Source of the DNA: Anammoximicrobium sp032229885
Lineage (GTDB): Bacteria > Planctomycetota > Planctomycetia > Pirellulales > Pirellulaceae
Reading direction: 5' to 3'
NCBI GenBank assembly: GCA_032229885.1
Contig: JAVYAJ010000134.1
Coordinates: 1 to 22,409, forward strand
DNA length: 22,409 nucleotides
In this document: piece by piece, positions 14,533 through 22,409 of the stretch
Layout of the letters: each line of letters begins with the position of its first letter
Position numbering within the stretch: position 1 is the stretch's first letter
Notes under the pieces: generated by a model
Databases searched by the model: none
What the model saw: the letters and a program-made list of their open reading frames with translations, nothing else
Told to the model about the DNA's origin: nothing
Position numbers and translations under genes: made by a program

Positions 14533-15442
14533 ACTCGAACTACCGATCCTGAATGCCGAGCCTCTATCCAGTCTCATTGCGCCGCCCAGCGCCGACCGCC
14601 GCCTGCCGCGATGGCTCAAACGGCGCGTGCCCAAGGGCAACGCCAACCACTTTACGGCGCACCTGTTGGACGAGCTGAATCTCGAGACCGTCTGCGACAA
14701 CGCCCGCTGTCCGAACCGCATGGAGTGCTATTCGCAGAAGACGGCGACGTTCATGATCCTGGGCAACATCTGCACGCGGGCATGCAGCTTTTGCGCGGTG
14801 CCCCACGGCCGCCCCGAACCGCCGGACGCCAGCGAACCGGAGCGGCTGGCCGAGGCGGCGTCCCGCCTGGGACTGCGGCATGTCGTCATCACGTCGGTCA
14901 CCCGCGACGACCTGCCGGACGGCGGAGCGGATCATTTCTATCAGTGCATCCAGGCCATCCGCGCGCGGACCGGAGCGACGGTCGAGGTGTTGACGCCGGA
15001 TTTCATCGGCTCGCCCGACGCGTGGAAGCGGGTGGTCGAAGCGGCGCCGGAGGTTTTCAACCACAATGCCGAGACCGTGCCGCGGCTGTATCGGCGGGTC
15101 CGCGGCCCCAAGTCCGAGTATCGCTGGACGCTCGAACTGCTGCGTCGGGTCAAGCAGCGCAACCCGGAGATCAAGACCAAGAGCGGTCTGATGCTGGGCG
15201 TCGGCGAAACTTTCGAAGAGGTGCTGGACGTGCTGGCGGACCTGCGCGATCGGGACGTCGATTTTCTAACGTTGGGCCAGTACCTACAGCCCGACCCCAG
15301 CCGCTACTTGCCGGTCGTCCGCTACGTGTTGCCCGAAGAGTTCGACGAACTGGGCCGCGCGGCGAAAAAGCTCGGCTTCCTGAAGGTCGCCAGCGGCCCG
15401 TTCGTCCGCAGCAGCTATCACGCGCGCGAGATGTTCGAGTAG
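14522..15442 (+). CDS. lipA: Lipoyl synthase
   Basis: Radical SAM enzyme that inserts two sulfurs into protein-bound octanoate. The 306-residue product has both clusters: auxiliary cysteines 58, 63 and 69 (CDNARCPNRMEC) and radical-SAM cysteines 84, 88 and 91 (CTRACSFC). Family landmarks NHNAETVPRLY, KSGLMLGVGET and TLGQYLQP follow, and the conserved C-terminal Ser motif is VRSSYHA. The ATG at 14522 lies within the last codons of lipB, after GGTGAGG. A GTG nine bases earlier is an alternative start. Confidence 0.96.
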   Translation: MPVKLELPILNAEPLSSLIAPPSADRRLPRWLKRRVPKGNANHFTAHLLDELNLETVCDNARCPNRMECYSQKTATFMILGNICTRACSFCAVPHGRPEPPDASEPERLAEAASRLGLRHVVITSVTRDDLPDGGADHFYQCIQAIRARTGATVEVLTPDFIGSPDAWKRVVEAAPEVFNHNAETVPRLYRRVRGPKSEYRWTLELLRRVKQRNPEIKTKSGLMLGVGETFEEVLDVLADLRDRDVDFLTLGQYLQPDPSRYLPVVRYVLPEEFDELGRAAKKLGFLKVASGPFVRSSYHAREMFE

Positions 15443-15709
15443 GCTTGTGGCGGACGCCCGCGGGATGCGATACCTTAGCGATGTCCTCGCGTGCGGCCGT
15501 TGCGACGCGTTCCCGTTTTTCCGCCGCCCGTTCGCAGCCGCCCGTGCGCAGCCGCCCGTGCGCAGCCGCCCGTGCGCAGCCGTCCGTGCGCAGCCGTCCG
15601 TTTGTGCCCCCCCGCTTGTGCCCGTCCATCCGGCGCCGCCCGTGCCGAGACGCGCGATCGCGGCGGGCACACGAGGCCGGTCGCCGAGCAAGCCAACAGG
15701 AGCATGTCG
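15443..15709. other. Leader region of the SDR gene with a GC-rich tandem repeat
   Basis: 267 bp between lipA and the dehydrogenase gene. The middle is the 14-bp tandem repeat at 15528-15597, and the 3' part ends with the ribosome site CAGGAG. Frames are open on both strands only because of base composition; I see no gene. Confidence 0.5.
15528..15597. repeat. Five tandem copies of a 14-bp unit
   Basis: Unit CCGTGCGCAGCCGC: 15528-15541 (CCGTTCGCAGCCGC), 15542-15555, 15556-15569, then 15570-15583 and 15584-15597 with T at the last base. The unit contains the palindrome TGCGCA. Because 14 is not a multiple of three, the translation shifts frame with each copy, which argues against coding. Confidence 0.9.
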
Positions 15710-16501
15710 ATGAGCGCCACCGTTCAGCAGTTGTTCGACCTGTCGGGCCGCGTGGCGTTGGTGACCGGCGCCAGCGGATACCTGGGACGCGCCATGGCCG
15801 AGGCGCTGGCCGAAGCCGGCGCGCGGGTGGTGGCCTCGAGCCGTTCGCTGGATCGGGCGACCGCCGTGGCCGCCGCGCTGGGCGGTCGCGAGGCGGGACG
15901 CCACGTCGCGGTGTGCCTGGATCATCTGGACGAGCCATCGCTCGAACGCGGGTTCGAGGATGCGCTTCGCCAAACCGAGCAGCTCGACATCCTGGTCAAC
16001 AACGGCCACGATCCGGTCGCCGCCGATTGGTCGTCGGTCACCGCCGAGCAGTTTCAACGGCAACTGGCCAACCTGACGGGATACTTCCTACTGGCCCGGC
16101 GGCTGCGGGATCATGCCGCGGCGAGGCAACGCCCGGCCAGCATTGTCCTGCTGGGGTCGATGTACGGCGTCGTGGGTTCGTATCCGGATGCCTACGCCGG
16201 GGTCTGTCCGGCCAGCCCCGCGGCCTACCATGCGCTCAAGGGCGGAATCGTCCATCTGACCCGGCACTTGGCCGTGTACTGGGCCAAGGATCGCGTCCGC
16301 GTCAACTGTCTGAGCCCCGGTCCGTTCCCCCACCCGCACGCGCCGGCCGAGATGGTCCGGCGGCTGGAGACCAAATCGCCGCTGGGACGCATGGGGATGC
16401 CGCACGAATTGAAGGGCGCCATCGTGTTCCTGACGTCGGACGCCAGCAGTTATGTGACCGGACAGAACCTGCTGGTCGACGGCGGCTGGACCGCCTGGTG
16501 A
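15710..16501 (+). CDS. Short-chain dehydrogenase/reductase
   Basis: 263-residue classical SDR, an NAD(P)-dependent oxidoreductase with an unknown substrate. The cofactor motif is TGASGYLG (19-26), followed by NNG in DILVNNGHD. The catalytic set is Ser150, Tyr173 and Lys177 (YHALK). Ser and Tyr are 23 residues apart, more than the usual 13 or so, because of an inserted loop after SMYGVVGSYPDAY. The C-terminal VTGQNLLVDGGW is standard. The start ATG at 15710 has AGGAG 7 nt upstream; an ATG at 15704 is only one base from the ribosome site. The SMYG-type subfamily is often seen with polysaccharide genes, but no such genes are here. A recD2-like gene follows after 24 bp. Confidence 0.88.
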   Translation: MSATVQQLFDLSGRVALVTGASGYLGRAMAEALAEAGARVVASSRSLDRATAVAAALGGREAGRHVAVCLDHLDEPSLERGFEDALRQTEQLDILVNNGHDPVAADWSSVTAEQFQRQLANLTGYFLLARRLRDHAAARQRPASIVLLGSMYGVVGSYPDAYAGVCPASPAAYHALKGGIVHLTRHLAVYWAKDRVRVNCLSPGPFPHPHAPAEMVRRLETKSPLGRMGMPHELKGAIVFLTSDASSYVTGQNLLVDGGWTAW

Positions 16502-16525
16502 CCCACACTGCGAGCTCGCCGCCCC

Positions 16526-18730
16526 ATGCCCGAACAACTCGTCGGACTGATCGAGCGCGTCACGTACCACAACCCCGAAAACGGCTTCGCCGTGCTCAAG
16601 GTCCTGGTCAAGGGGCATCGCGAGCCGATCACGGTCGTCGGATCGGCGACTTCGGTCAACGCGGGCGAGCATCTGACCGCGACCGGCGCGTGGGTCGTCG
16701 ACCGACAGCACGGCCAGCAGTTCAAAGCGGACGATCTCCGCACCTCGCCGCCGACCTCGGCCGCCGGGATCGAGCGTTATTTGGGTTCGGGCGCGATCCG
16801 CAGCGTTGGACCGCGTCTGGCCGCCAAGATCGTGGCCCTCTATCGCGAGCGGACGCTGAAGGTTCTGGACGAGACGCCGGATTTTCTGCTGCACATCCGC
16901 GGGATCGGCCCGAAACGGCTCAAACGCATCCGCACGAGTTGGGACGAGCAGCGCGAGGTCCGCAAGATCATGCTGTTCCTCAGCCAGTACGGGATCAGCT
17001 CGCGCCGCGCGCTGCGGATCTATCGGACCTATGGCCACGAGGCGATCGACACGATCCGCGCCAATCCTTATCAATTGGCCGACGACATCCGCGGGATCGG
17101 TTTCAAGACGGCCGACGAGCTGGCGGCGCGGCTGGGCATCGACCGCAATTCGCCGCACCGCGCCCGCGCGGCGACGGCTTACGCCTTGCAGGAGCTGAGC
17201 GCCGAGGGCCACGTCGGCTTCGCCGAGCCGGGTGTTCTCGAGCGGACGGTAGCGTTGGCCGACATTCCGCCGGAGATCGTACAACAGGCGATCGAGCAGG
17301 CGGTCGAGAACCGAACCCTCGTCCGCGAGCAGATCCGAGATCAGCCGTGGCTGTACCTTGCCGCGTTGCATCGCGCCGAGACGGGGCTGGCCCAATCGGT
17401 CCAGCGGCTGCTGGCGGCCCCCGGACATCCGCTGCCGCGAATCGACGTCGCCGCGGCGATCGACTGGGTCGAACAGCGGTTGGACATCGCTCTGGCGACC
17501 GCCCAGCGCGAGGCCATTCGTCTGGTCTGCGACCACACGGTGGCGATCATCACGGGCGGTCCGGGCGTCGGCAAGACGACGCTCGTGCGCAGCATCCTCG
17601 AGATCTTCGCGGCCAAGCGGCTGCGCTGCGTGCTGACGGCCCCCACCGGACGGGCCGCCAAGCGGTTGGCCGAGACGACGGGACAGGCGGCCAAGACGAT
17701 CCATCGCCTGTTGGACTTCGACCCGGCGACGGGCGACTTTCGCCGCAACGCGTCGAATCCGCTCGTCGGCGACCTGTTCGTCATGGACGAGACGTCGATG
17801 GTCGACGTCGTGTTGGCGCACCAGTTCTTTCGCGCCGTGCCCCGCGGCGCCTGCGTGGTTCTGGTGGGCGACATCGACCAGTTGCCATCGGTCGGGCCGG
17901 GCAGCGTTCTGGCCGAGATGATCCGATCCGAGGTCGTTCCCGTGGTCCGGTTGAACGAGGTGTTTCGGCAAGCGGCCCAGAGCCGGATCATCACCGCCGC
18001 CTATGCGCTCAATTGCGGGCAACTGCCCGACCTGACCGCGCCGGACGGCTTGGGCGACTTCTACTTCGTCGAATCCGACGAACCGCCCGCGATTCGCGAC
18101 GCGATCGTGCGGTTGGTCAGCGAACGAATTCCGCAGCGATTCGGCCTCGATCCACGCGCCGACATCCAGGTCCTGGCTCCGATGAACCGCGCCGAACTGG
18201 GGGCCCGGAACCTGAACGGCGTTCTGCAGGAGGCATTGAACCCCAGCGCCGGCCAAGCCCAAATCGAGCGTTTCGGCTGGACGTTTCGCGAAGGCGACCG
18301 CGTCATTCAAACCGAGAACAATTACCAACGCGACGTATTCAATGGCGACTTGGGAATCATCGACAGCATCAATCGGATCGAGCAGGAGGTGTCCGTCACG
18401 TTCGACGGACGAAGCGTGAGCTACGATTTTGGCGACCTGGACGAGCTGGCGCTGGCCTACGTGCTGACGGTCCACAAGAGTCAGGGCAGCGAGTATCCAT
18501 GCGTCGTGATCCCGCTGCACACCCAACATTTCATGATGCTGCAGCGCAACCTGCTATACACGGCCGTCACGCGAGGCAAGCGTTTGGTGATCCTGGTCGG
18601 TTCCCGCAAAGCGCTGGGGATGGCCGTCCGCCGTCAAGACACGCGCGAGCGTTGCACGGCGCTGGCGTGGCGACTGCGACGCAGCGCGGACTCGCCAAGG
18701 CCCGACGCCGCGCCGCGGGCCGATTTGTGA
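16526..18730 (+). CDS. recD2: ATP-dependent RecD2-type DNA helicase
   Basis: Superfamily 1B 5'-3' DNA helicase of the RecD/TraA-like group that works without RecBC. The 734 residues fit the family (about 720-760). An N-terminal OB-like domain begins VGLIERVTYHNPENGFAVLKV, helix-hairpin-helix repeats lie at about 120-220 (IRGIGPKRLKRIR, IRGIGFKTADELAARLG), Walker A GGPGVGKTT is at 344-352, TAPTGRAAKRL follows, Walker B VMDETSMVD is near 420, and VHKSQGSEYP is near 649. YTAVTRGKRLVILVG is the final helicase motif. No recB or recC is nearby. It probably shares a transcript with the SDR gene. Confidence 0.94.
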   Translation: MPEQLVGLIERVTYHNPENGFAVLKVLVKGHREPITVVGSATSVNAGEHLTATGAWVVDRQHGQQFKADDLRTSPPTSAAGIERYLGSGAIRSVGPRLAAKIVALYRERTLKVLDETPDFLLHIRGIGPKRLKRIRTSWDEQREVRKIMLFLSQYGISSRRALRIYRTYGHEAIDTIRANPYQLADDIRGIGFKTADELAARLGIDRNSPHRARAATAYALQELSAEGHVGFAEPGVLERTVALADIPPEIVQQAIEQAVENRTLVREQIRDQPWLYLAALHRAETGLAQSVQRLLAAPGHPLPRIDVAAAIDWVEQRLDIALATAQREAIRLVCDHTVAIITGGPGVGKTTLVRSILEIFAAKRLRCVLTAPTGRAAKRLAETTGQAAKTIHRLLDFDPATGDFRRNASNPLVGDLFVMDETSMVDVVLAHQFFRAVPRGACVVLVGDIDQLPSVGPGSVLAEMIRSEVVPVVRLNEVFRQAAQSRIITAAYALNCGQLPDLTAPDGLGDFYFVESDEPPAIRDAIVRLVSERIPQRFGLDPRADIQVLAPMNRAELGARNLNGVLQEALNPSAGQAQIERFGWTFREGDRVIQTENNYQRDVFNGDLGIIDSINRIEQEVSVTFDGRSVSYDFGDLDELALAYVLTVHKSQGSEYPCVVIPLHTQHFMMLQRNLLYTAVTRGKRLVILVGSRKALGMAVRRQDTRERCTALAWRLRRSADSPRPDAAPRADL

Positions 18731-19094
18731 CGGCCATGGGAATCCGCGTCGTCGCCCTGCCAGGCTGCTTTGTGCGCGGATGTGTGGGTGGTGGGTGCGC
18801 GGCAGGATGCCGCGTCTACGTGGGCGCGGTTCGTGCGGAGGGCGTCGGTCGTCTCACGACGACTGGACGGATCCTCGCTGGGCAAAGGCGGACGCCGAAT
18901 CGCGGGGCGAGGGCCCGGCGACCCGTCGAGCAACTGGTTGACAACGCTGCGAAACGCGCTCAAACTCAAGCCTCGGGCGTCATCAGCGCGGCTGGGCCCG
19001 ACGGACCGCACGATGTGTTTGCCGTTGGAACCGCATATCGCTCTGTGCGACGGGCGGTCGCCATGCTTGGCCTGTTTTCTGGAGGGGAATCTAC
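18731..19094. other. Gap between recD2 and glpK
   Basis: 364 bp with no credible gene. It has one copy of the dispersed palindromic repeat (18799-18821), and TTGACA at 18938-18943 could be a -35 box, though I see no good -10 at the right spacing. It ends with the strong ribosome site of glpK (GGAGGGG). Confidence 0.5.
18799..18821 (+). repeat. Short dispersed palindromic repeat, copy 2
   Basis: Begins GCGGCAGGATGCCGCGTC and continues with TACGT; the copy at 4411-4433 has C for T. It lies 70 bp after recD2. The core can fold as GCGGCA/TGCCGC. Confidence 0.7.
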
Positions 19095-20588
19095 GTGAGT
19101 AAATACATCCTGGGATTGGACCAAGGCACGACGTCGAGCCGCGCGATCGTGTTCGGTCACGATGGACGGATCGTCAGTTCGGCGCAGCAGGAGTTCGAGC
19201 AGATCCTTCCACAGCCGGGCCACGTCGAACACGATCCGCTGGCGATTTGGAACTCGCAGTTGGCCGTCGGCAGGCAGGCCTTGGCGTCCGCCGGGCTGTT
19301 GGCTCACGACATCGCGGCGGTCGGCGTGACCAACCAGCGTGAAACGACCATCCTGTGGGAACGCGATACGGGGCGACCGGTGGCCAACGCGGTGGTTTGG
19401 CAGAGTCGCGTCAGCGCGCCGATCTGCGACCAACTGAAGGCCGACGGTTTGGAACCGCTGTTCCGCGAGCGGACCGGACTGGTGATCGACGCCTACTTCT
19501 CCGGAACCAAGATCAAGTATCTGCTCGATCGGATCGAAGGCCTACGGGCGCGGGCGGAACGCGGCGAGGTGTTGTTCGGAACCGTCGATTCGTTCCTGAT
19601 CTGGCGGCTCACCGGCGGCCGCCGCCACGTGACCGACATGAGCAATGCCAGCCGCACGTTGATTTACAACATCCATACATTGGATTGGGACGACGAGCTG
19701 CTGCGCGCGCTGGACATTCCCCGCGCGATGCTGCCCGAAGTGCTGCCGTCCAGCCACGATTTTGGCCAAACCGCGACGGAGTGGTTCGGCGCGCCGGTGA
19801 TGATCGGCGGCGTCGCGGGAGACCAACAGGCGGCCACCTTTGGCCAAGCTTGTTTTGCGGCCGGCGAAGCCAAAAACACCTACGGCACGGGGTGCTTCTT
19901 GCTGCTGAACACGGGCGACCAGCCGCGACGTTCGGAAAACCAACTGCTGACCACGATCGGCTGGGGGCTGGACGGTCGCGTCACATACTGCCTCGAAGGG
20001 TCCGTGTTCATCGCCGGCGCGGTCGTTCAATGGTTGCGGGACCGGATGGGGTTGATCCACACTTCGGCCGACATCGAATCCCTGGCCGCCACGGTTCCCG
20101 ACAGCGACGGCGTGGTGCTCGTCCCGGCCTTTACCGGACTGGGCGCCCCGCACTGGGATCCCTACGCCCGCGGATCCATCTTCGGCATCACCCGCGGCAC
20201 GACGGCCGGTCATTTGGCGCGGGCGGCGCTCGAGTCGATGGCCTTTCAGACACGCGATCTGCTCGAGGCGATGCAGCGCGACGCCGGGATCCGGCTCGAT
20301 ACGCTCAAGGTGGACGGCGGCGCCTCGGTCAACAACCTGCTGATGCAGTTCCAAGCCGACATCCTCGATTCGACCGTGCGGCGTCCCGTGGTCGCCGAGA
20401 CGACCGCACTGGGCGCGGCGTACCTGGCGGGCTTGGCGACGGGTTACTGGAACAGCCTGGACGACATCGCCCGAAACTGGGCGTTGGACCGCGAGTTCCA
20501 GCCGCGGATGGACGCCGCCCAGCGCGATCAGCGCTATGCCCGCTGGACGCGCGCGGTCGGACGCGCGCTGGACTGGATCGAACACTGA
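19095..20588 (+). CDS. glpK: Glycerol kinase
   Basis: FGGY-family kinase that makes glycerol 3-phosphate from glycerol and ATP in the cytoplasm. The 497 residues are the normal length. The N-terminal phosphate-binding motif is GLDQGTTSSR (7-16). Other landmarks are VTNQRETTILWERDTG, VWQSRVSAP, the substrate/FGGY region GTVDSFLIWRLTGG, TYGTGCFLLLNTG, and the C-terminal VDGGASVNNLLMQFQADIL. The GTG start at 19095 has GGAGGGG about 9 nt upstream. No glycerol facilitator or glycerol-3-phosphate dehydrogenase gene is next to it; a sugar kinase gene follows after 117 bp. Confidence 0.97.
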   Translation: MSKYILGLDQGTTSSRAIVFGHDGRIVSSAQQEFEQILPQPGHVEHDPLAIWNSQLAVGRQALASAGLLAHDIAAVGVTNQRETTILWERDTGRPVANAVVWQSRVSAPICDQLKADGLEPLFRERTGLVIDAYFSGTKIKYLLDRIEGLRARAERGEVLFGTVDSFLIWRLTGGRRHVTDMSNASRTLIYNIHTLDWDDELLRALDIPRAMLPEVLPSSHDFGQTATEWFGAPVMIGGVAGDQQAATFGQACFAAGEAKNTYGTGCFLLLNTGDQPRRSENQLLTTIGWGLDGRVTYCLEGSVFIAGAVVQWLRDRMGLIHTSADIESLAATVPDSDGVVLVPAFTGLGAPHWDPYARGSIFGITRGTTAGHLARAALESMAFQTRDLLEAMQRDAGIRLDTLKVDGGASVNNLLMQFQADILDSTVRRPVVAETTALGAAYLAGLATGYWNSLDDIARNWALDREFQPRMDAAQRDQRYARWTRAVGRALDWIEH

Positions 20589-20705
20589 GCGGCGGCGTGG
20601 GACGCTCGCCAAGCCTACTTGCCAGGTGCGCGTGCGAGCTGTACATTACCTGCCGTGAATGCATGATGACGGGCGAGCGGTTTCAGACGAAGGAGTATCG
20701 ACGGC

Positions 20706-21788
20706 ATGAGCAGTGGTTTGAACATCCGGGCGGACGGGGCTTTGGACTTGGTGTCGCTGGGGGCGTTGGTCCATCGGCTGGATCCGGGGATCGTCCCGTT
20801 CCGCAAGGCCACCGAATGCTCGATCCATGTCAGCGGCGGCGAGTTCAACGTCGCCGCGAACTTGGCGGACTGTTTCGGCTTGCAGACGGGAATCGCGACA
20901 GCGATGGTCGACTATCCGATCGGCGATTTGATCGCCGAACGCGTGCGGGCGATGGGCGTGCGACCGTTTTACAAGCGCTTCGAGCACGACGGCGTGACCG
21001 GGCCGAACATGGCTTGCGTGCTCAGCGATCGCGGCTGCGGCGTGAGGGCGCCGGTCGTGTTCTACAACCGTTCGAACGAGGCCGGGGCGCGGTTGCAACC
21101 CGGCGACTTCGACTGGAACAAGATCTTCGCCGACGGCGTCCGCTGGTTCCACAGCGGCGGCATTTTCGCCGCGCTGTCCAGGACGACGCCCGAGGTCATC
21201 ATCGAGGGCATGCAGGCGGCCAAGGCGGCCGGCGCCATCATCTCGTTCGATTTGAACTTCCGCGAAAAACTGTGGCGGATTTTCGGCGGGCTGGACACGG
21301 CGCAGGCCACGATTCGGCGGATCGTCGAACACGTCGACGTGCTGGTGGGCAACGAAGAGGATCTGCAAAAGGGCTTGGGTGTCGCGGGTCCGGACGTGGC
21401 CGCCAAGTCGAAGCTGGACTCGAGCGTGTTTTTCGGCATGATCGATCGCGTGATTGCCCAGCATCCGCAGATCAAGGTCATCGCCACGACGTTGCGCGAA
21501 GTGCACAGCACGAACCGTCACAGTTGGAGCGCGGTGGCTTGGATAAACGGACAGACGTACACGGCGCCGACCTGCGAGCTGGATGTGTACGATCGCGTCG
21601 GCGGCGGCGATGGTTTCGCCTCGGGCTTGTTCTACGGCCTGTTGTCCGGCCAGTCGCCGGACCAGGCGCTCAGGCTCGGTTGGGCCCACGGTGCGCTGCT
21701 GACCACTTTTCCCGGCGATACGACGATGGCCACGCTCGCCGACGTCGAGGCCTTTGCCAAGGGCGGTTCGGCGCGGATCCAGCGCTGA
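20706..21788 (+). CDS. PfkB-family sugar kinase, KdgK-like
   Basis: 360-residue ribokinase-fold kinase, probably a 2-keto-3-deoxygluconate kinase, an assignment I hold only moderately. The sugar-binding N-terminus includes VSGGEFNVAANLADCFG (about 38-54). FDLNFREKLW is the strand that KdgK-like enzymes share (DxNxRxxLW), and VLVGNEED matches the family's NxxE. The catalytic Asp is Asp302 in RVGGGDGFASG. It is some 30-50 residues longer than typical KdgK. AGGAG lies 11 nt before the ATG at 20706. It follows glpK on the same strand. Fructokinase or another PfkB member is the alternative. Confidence 0.85.
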   Translation: MSSGLNIRADGALDLVSLGALVHRLDPGIVPFRKATECSIHVSGGEFNVAANLADCFGLQTGIATAMVDYPIGDLIAERVRAMGVRPFYKRFEHDGVTGPNMACVLSDRGCGVRAPVVFYNRSNEAGARLQPGDFDWNKIFADGVRWFHSGGIFAALSRTTPEVIIEGMQAAKAAGAIISFDLNFREKLWRIFGGLDTAQATIRRIVEHVDVLVGNEEDLQKGLGVAGPDVAAKSKLDSSVFFGMIDRVIAQHPQIKVIATTLREVHSTNRHSWSAVAWINGQTYTAPTCELDVYDRVGGGDGFASGLFYGLLSGQSPDQALRLGWAHGALLTTFPGDTTMATLADVEAFAKGGSARIQR

Positions 21789-21904
21789 GCGCGGCGGACC
21801 TGCACTGTCTTACTAACCTCAAACATCGTGAACTTTTTTTGACAGTGTTTTCAGGCAGCGACAGCGTTAACTTATTGGAGGGATACATCTTGTACTTGCG
21901 GTAG

Positions 21905-22012
21905 CTCTGTGTCCTCTGCGTCTCTACGTTTGATCGACGTCCTTGCGCGGGCGAACTGGCCGGGATACAGGAGAATACGTTTTGGAAACGCAGAGACGCT
22001 GAGGACGCCGAG
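21905..22012. repeat. Imperfect inverted repeat, MITE-like
   Basis: Arms of 27 nt at 21905-21931 and 21986-22012 (inverted) match at 23 of 27 positions, separated by 54 bp. The arms carry the CTCTGCGTCTCT motif that recurs in many bacterial genomes as a dispersed repeat (from memory). No transposase frame is inside. I could not identify target-site duplications. Confidence 0.7.
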
Positions 22013-22312
22013 ATTTCGGCGCCCCGTCGTAGCCGGGAGCAACGTGACAGGCGAATAACGGCGGATGGACACGGATCGCGGGGATGAAGAACAACAGTTA
22101 GACGCGATGTCTTTATTCGTGTGATTCATGGTCCTCCTCAATATTTCTCGGCTCTTGTTTGGTTGCGGCTGCGGGCCGCGTTTGGGTCTCATTTCGTATC
22201 ATGCGCGCACGGTGCCCGCATCTCGTACACTGGTCTGTACAGTACACTAGTGGGTTGCTGGCACCGGACCGCATTAGGCGGGAGCGGCATTGGACGACTT
22301 TTGCGTCGCACA

Positions 22313-22409
22313 GACGACAGAGGGCGTGTTGGCCGAAGGCCATCACCAACGTAGCCTGGGGCAACGCCCCAGGAACCAGAGACGATAGCAACCGTGTTGG
22401 CCGAAGGCC
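22313..22409 (-). repeat. Two-hairpin dispersed repeat, reverse array 2
   Basis: GGCCGAAGGCC at 22331-22341 and 22399-22409, a 68-bp period, with the stem CCTGGGGC/GCCCCAGG between them (22355-22362, 22366-22373). GACGACAG and GACGATAG precede the two copies. Organised like 5212-5320. The window ends inside it, so its right edge is unknown. Confidence 0.9.

Larger units (their letters stand above)
21789..22409. other. Gene-free, repeat-rich end of the window
   Basis: 621 bp with no credible gene. In order: a T-run (21834-21840), an inverted repeat (21905-22012), a stretch around 22046-22140 that resembles other dispersed repeats (CGGATGGACACGGATCG and TTCGTGTGATTCATGGT), GTACACT twice around CTGTACAG (22225-22248), a 26-nt sequence related to the 3' end of secDF (22253-22278), and a reverse array of the two-hairpin repeat. 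This looks like accumulated non-coding repeats. Confidence 0.6.

Noticed and set aside
15528..15597. CRISPR-like array
   Set aside because: The units are contiguous 14-bp tandem copies without spacers and no cas gene is present.
16088..18529. 813-codon minus-strand frame antisense to recD2
   Set aside because: Asp/Arg/Gln-rich composition typical of an antisense shadow; no family motif.
18938..18943. TTGACA as a glpK promoter -35
   Set aside because: No acceptable -10 sequence at 16-18 bp spacing.
14611..19098. A 1495-codon open frame across lipA, the SDR gene and recD2
   Set aside because: Arg/Gly/Pro-rich shadow of real genes in another frame; high GC removes stop codons.
22225..22248. 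GTACACT pair around CTGTACAG as an operator
   Set aside because: No gene follows within the window and the surroundings are repeat-rich, so an operator role cannot be supported.

Overview
The window looks like chromosomal DNA from a high-GC bacterium, most probably a planctomycete (Pirellulales-like). This is inferred from four things: a fused SecDF with a very long Pro/Glu/Lys-rich insert, several families of hairpin-forming intergenic repeats of the kind scattered through planctomycete genomes, frequent GTG/TTG starts, and wide gene spacing. I see no rRNA, tRNA, CRISPR array, prophage, transposase or integrase gene.

Layout. 1-5450, minus strand: yajC (with a recognisable promoter) and the fused secDF, the two Sec accessory membrane proteins, separated by 626 bp of apparently non-coding DNA. 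The unit is bordered on both sides by copies of a two-hairpin repeat. 5723-7516, plus strand: a YkgJ-type cysteine-cluster protein, a block of dispersed repeats, an HU-family protein with a long charged tail behind a clear promoter and leader hairpin, and a small putative lipoprotein. 7754-10041, plus strand: the tight operon pyrD-trpS-acpS (pyrimidine synthesis, Trp-tRNA charging, acyl-carrier-protein activation). 10144-10947, minus strand: a lone ABC-2 type permease from a TTG start with a strong Shine-Dalgarno, without its ATPase. 11236-13433, plus strand: thrC-dapB, two branches of aspartate-family amino-acid synthesis, 2 bp apart. 13768-15442: overlapping lipB-lipA, the endogenous lipoate pathway. 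The LipB lacks both residues of the usual Lys/Cys catalytic dyad. 15710-18730: a short-chain dehydrogenase and a RecD2-type helicase, preceded by a 14-bp tandem repeat. 19095-21788: glpK and a PfkB-family, KdgK-like sugar kinase. 21789-22409: no gene, but a pile of dispersed repeats, ending inside another copy of the two-hairpin repeat.

Most genes are housekeeping and consistent with a vertically inherited chromosomal segment. I did not find a convincing new multigene system. The items most worth a second look are the dyad-less LipB beside a canonical LipA, the roughly 210-residue EPKP insert inside the SecF periplasmic region, and the structured repeat families, which resemble REP or MITE elements. 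The functional calls rest on reading motifs in the translated sequence, with no database search.
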